Positions 17,493-25,861 of a DNA stretch of 64,000 nt are shown piece after piece. A program made the position numbers and the translations under genes. The notes beneath the pieces were generated by a model that saw nothing but the letters and a program-made list of their open reading frames with translations, ran no database searches and had not been told where the DNA came from. Position 1 is the first letter of the stretch; every line of letters starts with the position of its first letter. This stretch comes from Gemmiger sp. An50 (GTDB lineage: Bacteria; Bacillota; Clostridia; Oscillospirales; Ruminococcaceae): the NCBI RefSeq assembly GCF_002161595.1, contig NZ_NFID01000016.1:1-64000 (forward strand). The letters are read 5' to 3'.

Positions 17493-17840
17493 ATGGATTC
17501 ATTAAAAACTGTAGATTATACACTCATCGCCAAAAGGCTCAAAGAAATGCGTTTGCAACGCCATCTGCGGCAGAAAGATGTTGCAGAAATCATGAAGATG
17601 ACGGAGAACTATATCAGCCGGTTGGAGTCAGGAACAGTTCCCATCCTTCTGGAAAACCTATATTCATTTGCCTCCATTTATCACTGCTCTGTTATCGATT
17701 TCCTTCGCCCGGAAGTGGAAAACCCTGACGATTATCTTCTTGCTGCAATTAATCAGTTAGCTGAACAAGCGACTTCCAAACAGCGAGAACAGATTTTCAA
17801 GATCATGCAGGTGCTTTTAGACGATAATACAACCCACTAA
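17493..17840 (+). CDS. XRE-family (Cro/CI-like) transcriptional regulator
   Basis: This 115-residue protein has an N-terminal helix-turn-helix of the HTH_3 class (RLKEMRLQRHLRQKDVAEIM, then MTENYISRLESGT) and a helical C-terminus (LLAAINQLAEQATSKQREQI) likely used for dimerisation. The ATG at 17493 is chosen because AGGGGG stands six bases upstream; an in-frame ATG two codons earlier overlaps that site. It precedes a sigma factor, a DUF4367-like protein and a secreted protein on the same strand and is the obvious candidate local regulator. Confidence 0.85.
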   Translation: MDSLKTVDYTLIAKRLKEMRLQRHLRQKDVAEIMKMTENYISRLESGTVPILLENLYSFASIYHCSVIDFLRPEVENPDDYLLAAINQLAEQATSKQREQIFKIMQVLLDDNTTH

Positions 17841-17977
17841 GTAAGGCTACTCTCTTCGTCTGCTGAACCATCCATAATAGATTCTGTCATCGCCAGCCTT
17901 TCACGACTTTCGCTTTGTCAGTATATTGCTTTGCTTCTGTAGACAAGATGGAAAACCCCTACACAGGAGGCATACAT

Positions 17978-18541
17978 GTGAGACAATATATTACCGATGC
18001 TGTTCTCCTGCTTGATGACATTTGCCAACAGGATTACAAAGTCTTTTACAACAAGGCCTTTCAAATGACCCACGATCCGGAAGAATCCAGAGACATCGTG
18101 CAGGCTGCCTTTGAAAACACCTTGAAAATCATCCAGAAAGGGAAAACCATTCTCTCTACACGGGAGGATATCTCCCGCTACTTAATGCGCATTACCATCA
18201 ATCTGGGAAAAACCTATTATAAAAAGAAATATCACCCGAATTTTCAGGTAGACAGCGTCGAGGACATGGAGCAGGCCTTTGATGCTTTGGCGCGCGAGAA
18301 TTCACTTTTTGATTTTGATGACAAATATCGCGTGGTCGATTTGTGGGATTTGATTGAAAAAAGCTCCGCCAGACTTCCCAGACGCTCCAAAGAATACTTT
18401 ATGTGGCGTCTTTATTATGGACTGGACGACAACGAGATTGCAGTAATCATGGGAGTCAAGCGTGCCAGTCTGTGTGTGTTGAAAAATCGCACTTTAAATC
18501 ATCTGCGCAACGAAATGAAAAAATGCCTGGGAGGTGACTGA
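17978..18541 (+). CDS. Sigma-70 family (ECF-like) RNA polymerase sigma factor
   Basis: This 187-residue protein has a sigma region 2 segment (MTHDPEESRDIVQAAFENTL) and a C-terminal region 4 helix-turn-helix (GLDDNEIAVIMGVKRASLCV, then NRTLNHLRNEM), the two-domain layout of ECF sigma factors. The start is GTG 17978, which has AGGAGG seven bases upstream; a nearby ATG is followed directly by a stop. The next gene begins one base after the stop, as is usual for sigma factors with a membrane partner or anti-sigma factor. Its targets may include the secreted protein gene downstream. Confidence 0.85.
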   Translation: MRQYITDAVLLLDDICQQDYKVFYNKAFQMTHDPEESRDIVQAAFENTLKIIQKGKTILSTREDISRYLMRITINLGKTYYKKKYHPNFQVDSVEDMEQAFDALARENSLFDFDDKYRVVDLWDLIEKSSARLPRRSKEYFMWRLYYGLDDNEIAVIMGVKRASLCVLKNRTLNHLRNEMKKCLGGD

Positions 18542-18542
18542 T

Positions 18543-19265
18543 GTGGCCACAAACAAAGAACTTCTAGAAAAGCTAGACAAGATTGACGATGAGGAACTGG
18601 CACACATGCTAGCTCTGATCGCCTATCGGGAAAGCCAGGAGGAGCTGGATCAGTTGATTCAGTCGGAAGAGTATGCTCCGCCCGATGAGATCCAAATGCG
18701 GACCTTCCAGGAAAAATTTCACAAAGACAGTCAGCGGGCGTTGCATCGGTCTAAAATCCGGGTAATACGGTGGGCGTGTGGGATGGCAGCAGCCGCTGTA
18801 TTTGTTTTTGCCGTGCCAATTTCGGCAGATAATGTCACTATTTTTGAACTGGTCGCACAGGTGTTCACAGATTACAGCGATATTTCCTCTCTTGATGGGT
18901 ATACATTTGAGAAACCAGAAGAGTGGAACTGTGAGTATTTCCCTTCTTGGATACCAAGTGAATACCATTATAGGGAAGCCAGTATTTTCGGACCAGCACA
19001 GTCTCTCTATTTTGACTCAGCTATAGGTTCCATTACATTTATATATACAACTGATTGGCCATTTGACTATGGCTCTGTCGAAAAATCTATTATTTCAAAT
19101 AGTAACTTTATCATACTACATGGACAATCCATTCCGATTTACACCAGTCAAGATGGGGCCACTAAAACAGTATACATTCGCATTGGAAATGGGACTATAA
19201 TTATTACAGGGAGTGTCACTTCCCAACAACTCGAAAAGATCGTCCAAAACATTACAAATTTATGA
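18543..19265 (+). CDS. Membrane-anchored DUF4367-like protein, probable anti-sigma partner
   Basis: This is a protein of about 240 residues: a charged cytoplasmic N-terminus (about 80 residues), one membrane segment (ACGMAAAAVFVFAVPISA) and an extracellular part with beta-rich segments such as WIPSEYHYREASIFG and a hydrophobic strand end resembling DUF4367. DUF4367 proteins commonly pair with sigma factors as anti-sigma-like sensors. GTG 18543 is chosen because GGGAGG stands eight bases upstream. The gene follows the sigma factor by one base. That it inhibits the sigma factor is inferred from gene order and topology. Confidence 0.7.
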   Translation: MATNKELLEKLDKIDDEELAHMLALIAYRESQEELDQLIQSEEYAPPDEIQMRTFQEKFHKDSQRALHRSKIRVIRWACGMAAAAVFVFAVPISADNVTIFELVAQVFTDYSDISSLDGYTFEKPEEWNCEYFPSWIPSEYHYREASIFGPAQSLYFDSAIGSITFIYTTDWPFDYGSVEKSIISNSNFIILHGQSIPIYTSQDGATKTVYIRIGNGTIIITGSVTSQQLEKIVQNITNL

Positions 19266-19350
19266 CAAAGTGTTATGCTTTTCTGCATTTTACACTTATA
19301 CTTTATCAAAAGGCGTTTTTCTCAAATTTAGAACCAGTAGAGGTATTAAC

Positions 19351-19791
19351 ATGAAAAAAAAATTTACTTTTCGCAGCGCTATCTTTTTGATTGTATGTAT
19401 TTTGTTGTTTAACAGTATTTCGTCCACTGTTTTTGCATCAGATGATTGGCAAAGCAATTTTAAATTACCTAAATGGACATATATTGCCTATGTGGGTGGG
19501 GGAGTATTACGAACAACCGATTCCTCGGGGCGTCACAAGGTTGGAGGTTCTGTAGTTTTGAATGACTACGATAATGTCGCTGAGCTTGAAGCTACTGTCC
19601 AACGATACAATGGTGGTTGGTACAATACCAGCTACAAATGGTCTTCAAGCAGCAACGGTGGTGCTGGTGTTGAAGAATATATTTACTTGAACACAGGCAC
19701 ATATCGTATGCGACTAGTCATTAAAGCATACTCGCCCTCTGGAACACTTTTGGAAGAGACTACTTTGTATACCGGGGAAACTATAATTTGA
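19351..19791 (+). CDS. Small secreted protein of unknown function
   Basis: This 146-residue protein has a clear Sec signal peptide: MKKKFTFRSAIFLIVCILLF, then a likely cleavage after VFAS. The mature part of about 115 residues is rich in aromatic residues, G and S (KLPKWTYIAYVGGGVLRT, YNGGWYNTSYKWSSSSNGG) and has no cysteines, suggesting a beta-sandwich secreted protein. AGAGG stands seven bases before the ATG. It is 85 bases behind the DUF4367-like gene and could be the output of the sigma/anti-sigma pair. I do not recognise the family with certainty. Confidence 0.7.
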   Translation: MKKKFTFRSAIFLIVCILLFNSISSTVFASDDWQSNFKLPKWTYIAYVGGGVLRTTDSSGRHKVGGSVVLNDYDNVAELEATVQRYNGGWYNTSYKWSSSSNGGAGVEEYIYLNTGTYRMRLVIKAYSPSGTLLEETTLYTGETII

Positions 19792-19908
19792 AAACATGTT
19801 CATATTTATCTGACCCCTGAGTATTTACATAACGTGAAACAACCTACAATCCCCCTAATCTCCTGTTAAGTTGGGGGAGAGCTAATCTTGACTAAAAGAA
19901 TCAAATTA

Positions 19909-20928
19909 CTATTGAAAATCATGGTTTATCCTGAGTTTTTTTATTGCGTTATATAGTTCGTTATATAGTTTGATACGATTACTTAGGCCACCCACGTCTT
20001 CTAGTAGAACTACGCCAAACGCCATGATACATCTCACCGGACTGTTTTGCATGTCTTCCTTCCATGAGACAAGCGTAATCTGATGAGTCCAATAATTTTC
20101 CGGATCATAGATATATCGGACAACTCGGTTCTGTTCAAACACTTCACCAATGGAGAGATACCGCTCCATTGTAGCTTCGGACGATTGTTCCCAGTCATCT
20201 TCGGACATCAGAAAACTGTATTCAGGAAAATCAATATCCAGAGAGAGCCCATCTTCTGTTTCAAAAACATGAAGGTGGGCATCTTTCCATAAAAACAAAG
20301 TTTGAATCACCCAATGCAGCTGCATCAAAGAATAATGGCTTGGAATCCGTATTCGTCTGAAACAGGATGTGCCTACCAATTTTATATCCAGTATAGCCAT
20401 CTTTCTGGAGATCACCGATTGCCCCGGATAGTGTTCAACGAAACTTTCCCGAAGCTTTTCCCGTGGATCTACATATTCCCCGTCGATTTTGATCAGATCC
20501 TCATTCAACGCCTGCACCAGATGGGATTGAAATTGCCTCACAGGAATGAATACTTCCGAAAAGAAGGAAACCTGCTCGCAAAAGTAGTTGAGATGTGCAA
20601 CTGTATCGCGATGCCGTGGGGTAGTATAGGAGATACGTCCACATTCCTGCAGATAGCGTTCAATGATCGCAGTGCTGATTCCATGTGCTTCCAGCACATC
20701 GCAAATCCCGGTTTGAATGATGTGGTCTATCTCCCGAATATGCCTGGAAGTCATGCCGTACAGTACAAATCCACATCGGGACTCATCATGCAGCACAACA
20801 ATCGTCCTTCTTCGATTTACAATCATAATTGAAGCACTCCAGGTGTAAAACGGATCCACATCTTGATCTGCCTGAATAATGTCTTTTTTCAAAAACTCTT
20901 GCAATTTTTTTGTACATCCGATCTGCAT
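19909..20928 (-). CDS. DUF6933 - pRiA4b Orf3-like fusion protein
   Basis: The N-terminal half (about 170 residues, starting MQIGCTKKLQEFLKKDI, with FYTWSASIMIVNRRRTIVVL) resembles DUF6933. The C-terminal half (from about residue 180; LVGTSCFRRIRIPSHYSLMQ, FLWKDAHLHVFE, LLEDVGG) resembles the plasmid pRiA4b Orf3/IS1096 TnpR-like domain (PF07929). Both occur on mobile elements and neither has a proven biochemical role. At 339 residues it appears intact. It faces the secreted-protein gene convergently and stands alone, with decayed DNA upstream. Domain names are from memory of family patterns. Confidence 0.7.
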   Translation of the reverse strand: MQIGCTKKLQEFLKKDIIQADQDVDPFYTWSASIMIVNRRRTIVVLHDESRCGFVLYGMTSRHIREIDHIIQTGICDVLEAHGISTAIIERYLQECGRISYTTPRHRDTVAHLNYFCEQVSFFSEVFIPVRQFQSHLVQALNEDLIKIDGEYVDPREKLRESFVEHYPGQSVISRKMAILDIKLVGTSCFRRIRIPSHYSLMQLHWVIQTLFLWKDAHLHVFETEDGLSLDIDFPEYSFLMSEDDWEQSSEATMERYLSIGEVFEQNRVVRYIYDPENYWTHQITLVSWKEDMQNSPVRCIMAFGVVLLEDVGGLSNRIKLYNELYNAIKKLRINHDFQ

Positions 20929-21074
20929 TTTCCTTTTCCACCTACTATTTGTGTAATTATCCCTTTATCATAGCAAATCCAATTCCTGTAAACCACGAAT
21001 TCACAGATAAAAAAGCAACCTTTTCCATTACTTTTTCTTCTTGCTCCGTTTTCAGTTTTGACCACAATGAAGGT

Positions 21075-21317
21075 CTATAAGGATACAGCGCAGAAGCAGG
21101 ATCGTATATGGTATGGCTATCAGCCGCAACAGTTCTTCACGGATGTGTCGGCCAGATGGATGTGTCATCATTTTAAACTTCGGACATATTGGGTTGAAAA
21201 GGAATCGACCGGTAAATCTGGTACACACGGCCTGTAATTTGGTACACATCGGGGGGCTGAAACGGGCTGCAAATTCTTACCAATCCGGGATATTTCCGCT
21301 GTTCGTTTTCTGCAAAC
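21075..21317. repeat. Degenerate direct repeat, copy 1
   Basis: Shares long blocks with the copy at 21707-21964, for example ACAGCGCAGAA, GGATCGTATATGG, CGGTAAATCTGGTACACAC, ATCGGGGGGCTGAAACGG and CCGGGATATTTCCGCT, in the same order and orientation. The copies are about 80 percent alike by eye. Inside each copy the word CTGGTACA or TTGGTACA recurs, reminiscent of insertion-sequence ends, but no transposase is present. Confidence 0.75.
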
Positions 21318-21497
21318 TATAGCAAACAGCACATCCCCCTCTGTCAAAAGTAGTGGGAAATGTGAATTGGACCGGCAAAAGCATTGACGGAATGATCGTG
21401 GTCACCAATGCTGATTGGGCATTGGAAGAATGCCTTATTTTCGACGGCCGGAGTCTAGATTGATTGTATATGGTCGTAATTTGTCGCAAACTGGCAT

Positions 21498-21541
21498 AAA
21501 AAAGCATCCTGGGTGTTCTCCCAGGATGCTTTCTCATTTTT
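21498..21541. terminator. Strong bidirectional hairpin terminator
   Basis: AAAGCATCCTGGG and CCCAGGATGCTTT form a 13-base stem with a six-base loop, flanked by A and T runs. It follows a truncated plus-strand reading fragment and probably belonged to that lost gene. Confidence 0.8.
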
Positions 21542-21706
21542 TATCCCTGTCTGATTTAAATACATCATCGCAGGCAGCGTATACTCCCTTTACAGATGCA
21601 GCAATTCTTTTCGCTTCCTCCAACATTTTTCTACTACCGGACGATGCTTCGCTTACTCTCTTGTCGTTGTTACTCCAGCAGCTATATCTGCACCATTGGG
21701 TATTCG

Positions 21707-21964
21707 TTTATGAGGTTACAGCGCAGAATGCAGGATCGTATATGGGGTATGTCACCAGCCATATCAGGTCCTCACTGATGTGTCGGCCGGGTTGGATGTG
21801 TCACCAGTATTTTCCGATAAGTAGTTCGGACATATTGTGTTAAAAAGAAATCGGCCGGTAAATCTGGTACACACAGCCTGGGACCTGGTACAAATCGGGG
21901 GGCTGAAACGGACCTAAAATTCTTACCGATCCGGGATATTTCCGCTTTCATTTCTTCTGCAAAC
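21707..21964. repeat. Degenerate direct repeat, copy 2
   Basis: This is the second copy of the sequence at 21075-21317, about 630 bases downstream, with scattered substitutions and a few small insertions. Similarity ends at TTCTGCAAAC in both copies. It may mark the ends of a lost mobile element. Confidence 0.75.
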
Positions 21965-22241
21965 CACAGCTGCGGATAAAAACTCATGCATGAAATGTAC
22001 TCCTCTCCTGTCCCAAGTTCAGAAAACTTACTACAGCAAAGGCCTTTTGAGTGACGGATTACCAGCTCGTGTCCCAGGGCATGCTAGACAGCCGTCTGAC
22101 ACTGAATAAACATTTTCGATCTTCACAGCATGGATACTCACCCACTTTCCACTGAACTGTATCTCCGTATCAGAAAGCAAAAATTCAGGTTATCGATTTT
22201 GTTCAGCTGAATTCCATCAAGGATATGCAATAGGCAAAAAT

Positions 22242-22276
22242 AAAAAACCACCGGCACGGTGCCAGTGGTTTTTGTT
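22242..22276 (-). terminator. Terminator downstream of the HipA-like gene
   Basis: The stem AACCACCGGCAC / GTGCCAGTGGTT type hairpin is followed on the minus strand by TTTTTTATTTTT. It lies about 110 bases after the HipA-like stop codon. A T run also follows on the plus strand. Confidence 0.75.
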
Positions 22277-22382
22277 GTATAAGCCTGTTGCCAAATAGAA
22301 CCCCTATCGAATCAGTCATTCTGATTGTTCGGGACTTGTTTGCATGGTCGTTGTTTCGAGGCAAGTGATATAGCTGAGAGAA

Positions 22383-23444
22383 TCAGCAAATTTCATCCAG
22401 GACTTTGTAGCCTGCCATCACAAATTGCTGTATATAGTCAACATCTACTGTCATGCCTGTCTGAATACAGCACTGAGCGATAAGCTCAGGTGTGATGATT
22501 GGCTTCGGATGTCGGGAAAGATACCGAGATACCGCATGCGTTTGTCCTTCCAGTTCGACCAGCAATTCCATCAGCAGGTCACTCTTCCGAGGCGAATCAT
22601 CGTAGCCACGTGCCACCAAAGCAATGTTATGATCAAAGTTCGGAGCCATGGAAAGTACCTGGCCCGTCTTCTGGTCCCTGAGCAAGCCATAATTATAAGT
22701 GTGCCGGTCTGTATTCCGGCAGAAAGCGTCCATCAGAAGAAGTTCAACATACTGGTCGGCGATCTGCTCGCCAAATTCCAGAAACGCCTCGTAATTTGTT
22801 ACATAATCCTCATCGTCACCAACAAGATAGGCCGCCGGCTCAAAATTCAAAACGCCTCGCGTAAAATCTTTCGTCCGGATGAACGCTCCGCTGTTTTGAT
22901 ATTCTGCCGTTGGGAAACCGAGAGCCCGGCAAAGTTCAAACACAAACAATTCCGAAAAACGCTCCAGTTCGTTTCCGGCCTTGTACATCCACCATTCGCC
23001 GTTTTCCAATCGCCAGCATTTTTCAAAGCTACCGGTGTTGGTCAGCTCCGGCGTTCGACTCGGTTTTTTCGAGAAATCCGCCAGAGTACCTTTCAACGCA
23101 AGGTCTGCAAAATCGTTATCACGAAACCGAACGTTCTCCCAAACAAGATCACTGCCTTCCGGCCGTACCCAGTAATTGTCTGTGATGGTGGCAGCATTAA
23201 AATGCAAAGCCGTGCTCAAATCATCCCGTTTCCGCAGCCGGAGTACCTTCTTGAGCAGACGGGAATGGGTACGGTGAGCGTCGATTGCCCGGTGTTCCAG
23301 CCAACCTTCGATATCGCCGCCGTGACGAAAACAAAGCGGTACCAGATTCGGCTCGACCGGAATCACAGCGCGGGACTGAATGTGCGCAGCGACCGTATCA
23401 CCGCACATCAGATCAGCATGATCGATTTCGTCCAGCAGATTCAT
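22383..23444 (-). CDS. HipA-like serine/threonine kinase
   Basis: The 353-residue protein has the kinase signatures of the HipA family in its C-terminal half: CRNTDRHTYNYGLLRD (catalytic loop with D and N) and SMAPNFDHNIAL (metal-binding D). Earlier, KCWRLENGEWWMYKAGNE may supply the nucleotide-binding lysine. HipA-type kinases phosphorylate translation or other cellular proteins and often act as toxins. A strong GAGGAGG stands six bases before the ATG. No HipB-like antitoxin is adjacent; the sequence just upstream is a broken reading frame, and further upstream are a small protein and a GNAT gene. Toxicity is not shown by sequence. Confidence 0.8.
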   Translation of the reverse strand: MNLLDEIDHADLMCGDTVAAHIQSRAVIPVEPNLVPLCFRHGGDIEGWLEHRAIDAHRTHSRLLKKVLRLRKRDDLSTALHFNAATITDNYWVRPEGSDLVWENVRFRDNDFADLALKGTLADFSKKPSRTPELTNTGSFEKCWRLENGEWWMYKAGNELERFSELFVFELCRALGFPTAEYQNSGAFIRTKDFTRGVLNFEPAAYLVGDDEDYVTNYEAFLEFGEQIADQYVELLLMDAFCRNTDRHTYNYGLLRDQKTGQVLSMAPNFDHNIALVARGYDDSPRKSDLLMELLVELEGQTHAVSRYLSRHPKPIITPELIAQCCIQTGMTVDVDYIQQFVMAGYKVLDEIC

Positions 23445-23465
23445 GCAGAGCCTCCTCTCCCAAAT

Positions 23466-23753
23466 TCACCCGCAAACACCCGAAGGCAGCAGTTTGTTGT
23501 CCGTCCTGCAGATGCTGCAAATGCTCGGGCAGCTCACTGAGATTCCGTTCACCCAGCTCGACTCATACTGTACATGCATCGATGCCGGATGTGTCGATGG
23601 CAACAGTCTCCTATTCCTCGATGATGCACAGCAATTTCTCAGGAAGACGCTCGATGTTATCGGAAAACGCATTGAGGTTATAAAATAAACTGAATCAGGC
23701 ACGCCTTGCCCATCAATCTCAACGAGTGTTCCCGTATGCCGCACAGGCAGCAA
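23466..23753 (-). pseudogene. Broken reading frame upstream of the HipA-like gene
   Basis: In one frame the minus strand reads LPVRHTGTLVEIDGQGVPDS and then, one frame over, SLFYNLNAFSDNIERLPEKL, followed by in-frame stops and SGIDACTV and LSELPEHLQHLQDGQQ. The protein-like segments in successive order suggest one gene of about 100 codons broken by a frameshift and two stops. It would have ended just before the HipA-like start. I do not recognise the family, and a plus-strand frame of 81 codons overlaps it, so the call is tentative. Confidence 0.35.
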
Positions 23754-23820
23754 TTCTGCAAAAGTTATATTTGTTGTCTCTTCGCCATTTTCTTAATTAT
23801 ACTACAGAGCCAACCTGTAA

Positions 23821-23863
23821 AACAAAAAAGGGCCGCTCTCAGGAAACACTGAGAGCGGCCTTG
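23821..23863 (-). terminator. Terminator of the GNAT/small-protein gene pair
   Basis: GGCCGCTCTCAG and CTGAGAGCGGCC form a 12-base stem followed by CTTTTTTGTTT on the minus strand, directly after the stop of the 79-residue protein gene. Confidence 0.85.
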
Positions 23864-23865
23864 GC

Positions 23866-24105
23866 TCAAATCCGTGGTCCAAAGAAATGAATCTGTTCTT
23901 TTGGCACACCGATGCGGTTCTGATAGGTCACGCGAGTCATTTCGGTTACGAAATCCCGGTCTTTTTCGGTCGCTTTTGACCACTGGATATTGTATTTTCG
24001 GCAGATTTCAAAGAAAGTGTTATACCATAACTCGCTGTTTCTCTGTCCTTCCCAATATTCTTCCTGGATATTTTTAGGCGGACGGCCAACAATCTTGCCT
24101 GCCAT
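23866..24105 (-). CDS. Small conserved-looking protein of unknown function
   Basis: This 79-residue, basic-to-neutral, soluble protein begins MAGKIVGRPPKNIQEEYWEG. GGGGGTGA lies five bases before the ATG at 24105. The RPPK element near the N-terminus resembles proteins that pack against DNA or other proteins, but no domain is recognised. It follows the GNAT gene by 16 bases and shares its terminator, so the two are probably one transcript. Confidence 0.6.
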   Translation of the reverse strand: MAGKIVGRPPKNIQEEYWEGQRNSELWYNTFFEICRKYNIQWSKATEKDRDFVTEMTRVTYQNRIGVPKEQIHFFGPRI

Positions 24106-24121
24106 TTCGTTCACCCCCACA

Positions 24122-24634
24122 TCAGATGAATTCATATAAAAGCTCACGTGCTACATCGTCAGAAATCAAAAACCGTTCCGGGCCGTCCCAAGAGGGCAGC
24201 GCCAACGCGCCCAACTCGTTTTTGTAGTATGCGGCGAGCTCCGGTGTTTTGGCCTCAAACACCACATCGCCTTGCAGCCCTGCCTCAGCAGACAGTTTGA
24301 CCGCAAAGGCCAGAAACATCCTGGCGATACCATGATATCGCTTACCGGATGGATTTCCGGCAATCGTCGGATTGCTGTGCCGTGCAGTCTCGATGTAGGG
24401 CATGTAAACCGCAACATACTGTTTTGAGATTTCGTATGCTGCCAGACCAACCAACTCGTTCTCGGTCGTTTTGGCAGTATATCGAAGAAGCCTTGGGTCT
24501 TTCAGATAGCCAGTCCCCCAGTATGATTGCCATTCCTTTTCGATTTCACAAGTGTCCTCTGGGGAGGCCTCTTCCAATGTCAGGTATACTCTTTGATTTT
24601 CCTCGTCAAGGACATATGGATTTAGCGATCGCAT
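24122..24634 (-). CDS. GNAT-like acetyltransferase
   Basis: This is a protein of about 170 residues with the order of segments expected for GNAT folds: YTAKTTENELVGLAAYEI (central strands), an acetyl-CoA loop region GKRYHGIARMFLAFAVKLSA in place of the usual Q/R-x-x-G-x-G/A, and FEAKTPELAAYYKNELG near the end. The ATG at 24634 has AAAGGTGA upstream; an in-frame GTG at 24643 overlaps that site. Its link to the neighbouring HipA-like kinase is unclear; GNAT toxins of toxin-antitoxin systems exist, but this one has no visible antitoxin partner. Confidence 0.6.
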   Translation of the reverse strand: MRSLNPYVLDEENQRVYLTLEEASPEDTCEIEKEWQSYWGTGYLKDPRLLRYTAKTTENELVGLAAYEISKQYVAVYMPYIETARHSNPTIAGNPSGKRYHGIARMFLAFAVKLSAEAGLQGDVVFEAKTPELAAYYKNELGALALPSWDGPERFLISDDVARELLYEFI

Positions 24635-24676
24635 CAAACTCACCTTTTTTGTATTATATCATAAAATTACTCAAGG

Positions 24677-24715
24677 CAAAAGGCGGCTCTCAGCGCTTCA
24701 TAAGAGCGGCCTTCT
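24677..24715 (-). terminator. Hairpin terminator beside the TnpB relic
   Basis: GGCCGCTCTTATG...GAGAGCCGCC pairs imperfectly and is followed by TTTTGCCTT on the minus strand. Its stem sequence is very like the terminator at 23821, suggesting duplication or a shared origin. Confidence 0.55.
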
Positions 24716-24721
24716 TACCAT

Positions 24722-25015
24722 ACTCCCACAGCATACGCAGTGGGAGTCTTCACTACGCGGCGAGATTGTGCTTCAGCAGAGCTGCTGGCTGACCCAGCCT
24801 TACTTGTTCTTCCACAGTGGGCGATGTCCCCCACAGAGGTTTTATTTTAGGCACACATGCCCAGCTGGGCCAGTCACATCCGCTTGATGTTACTCGCGGC
24901 GTTCGTGTCCTTGTCCAAAGTGATATGACAGCAATCACATTCCCAGCTGCGGCCCGCCCCTTGGGCGATTTTCCGGTTGGAAATCCGCTCTTTTCAAGAG
25001 ATCGCACCGAACATT
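24722..25015 (-). mobile_element. IS200/IS605-family TnpB relic with terminal hairpin
   Basis: A minus-strand frame ending at 24874 reads SWECDCCHITLDKDTNAASN followed by IKRM and stop. This is the C-terminal zinc finger and RuvC D-x-NAA-x-NI element of TnpB/OrfB proteins. An in-frame stop lies about 40 codons upstream, and the rest of TnpB is missing. Downstream, ACTCCCACAGCATACGCAGT with its mirror GTGGGAGT (24722-24747) forms the 8-base-stem hairpin typical of the element's subterminal end. The element is dead. Confidence 0.7.
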
Positions 25016-25861
25016 TTGGGGCTTCGGAGATTCCTTACGCCGCATTTTCATCATCATATATTCCTTGGGCATCACATTGACGGAGAAGCTCATGCCACCT
25101 CCCGAAAGAAAGAATCAGTCCATAACTTCGCGGTCCAAGTCTGTACCACACTCATACCCTTCAGCATCAAGGAGGACAATTCTCTCCATTTTCCACCGGT
25201 CTGATGGTATCTCCCCATTGTACAGAATTCCAAGGGTCATCGATTCTTTTATCTTTTCCGACGATGTAACATGAGCGTAAGCTTGTAGCAGCGAAAGGCT
25301 CATTCCATTCGACTTGAACCCAAGTAATTGAGTGGACAGATCCATGGAAATGAGCAAATCGGCAGACACCAAAACCGCCTCAAATACCTACTGATTCGAT
25401 CGTTTCCATTTCAGTTTTATTCAAGGATCTGGTATAATAGCAATATCATCAAATATTGCACAATTACCTATCAATTTTGCGGCTTGCGGCGCCGTCTATT
25501 TTACCGTCCGACTGCTCGGCGACATTCTCACAAAAGCCCCCCGTTTTCAAGCCTTTCCGCTTCACAAACACCTATGGATTATCCAAGTCGGAAGACCTCA
25601 GAAAGCCTTGATTGAAAAGGGTTCAGGCACCATTGGCTGTACCACGTCAGGCCGCGCAATCCGTACTAAAATTCCGGAAAGTGTTTGTCCATTCGGGGTG
25701 GGCAATGAGCTCGGATAAAACGAACTGGTTTGTCCCCAAAAGCAGAAAAGCCGTCGTTTCAAAATCAACTTGTTTCTGTGCTTTTTCGTTGTGCCTGTTC
25801 TGTACCAGATCTCTGCAGTTTGTAAGCACTATCATCCAGAATCCATAAGGAGGTATTTTCG

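Larger units (their letters stand above)
20929..22382. other. Gene-free decayed region with repeat copies and terminators
   Basis: No intact gene is visible in this 1.45-kb stretch. It holds two degenerate copies of a 245-260 base sequence (listed separately) and two hairpin terminators. Short plus-strand reading fragments are left, one of which (37 codons, 21350-21460, ending FDGRSLD) stops just before the terminator at 21498, as the tail of a lost gene would. Another fragment ends QVIDFVQLNSIKDMQ just before the terminator at 22242. Confidence 0.6.
24635..25861. other. Decayed intergenic stretch with insertion-sequence relic
   Basis: This 1.2-kb region holds the TnpB relic listed separately and short minus-strand frames. 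One of 85 codons (25115-25372, ending YECGTDLDREVMD) has no recognisable domain or ribosome site. An open but startless plus-strand frame of about 110 codons runs to 25720. A TATAAT lies near 25434. None is strong enough to call a gene. The 3' end contains the AAGGAGG site of the flavin reductase gene. Confidence 0.5.

Noticed and set aside
23443-23688. 81-codon plus-strand frame near the HipA-like gene
   Set aside because: The minus strand reads more protein-like in successive frames, and the plus frame has no ribosome site or partner gene. A real gene cannot be fully excluded.
25390-25722. Startless plus-strand open frame of about 110 codons
   Set aside because: It has no ATG, GTG or TTG near its beginning, no ribosome site and no recognisable domain. 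It lies in decayed DNA.
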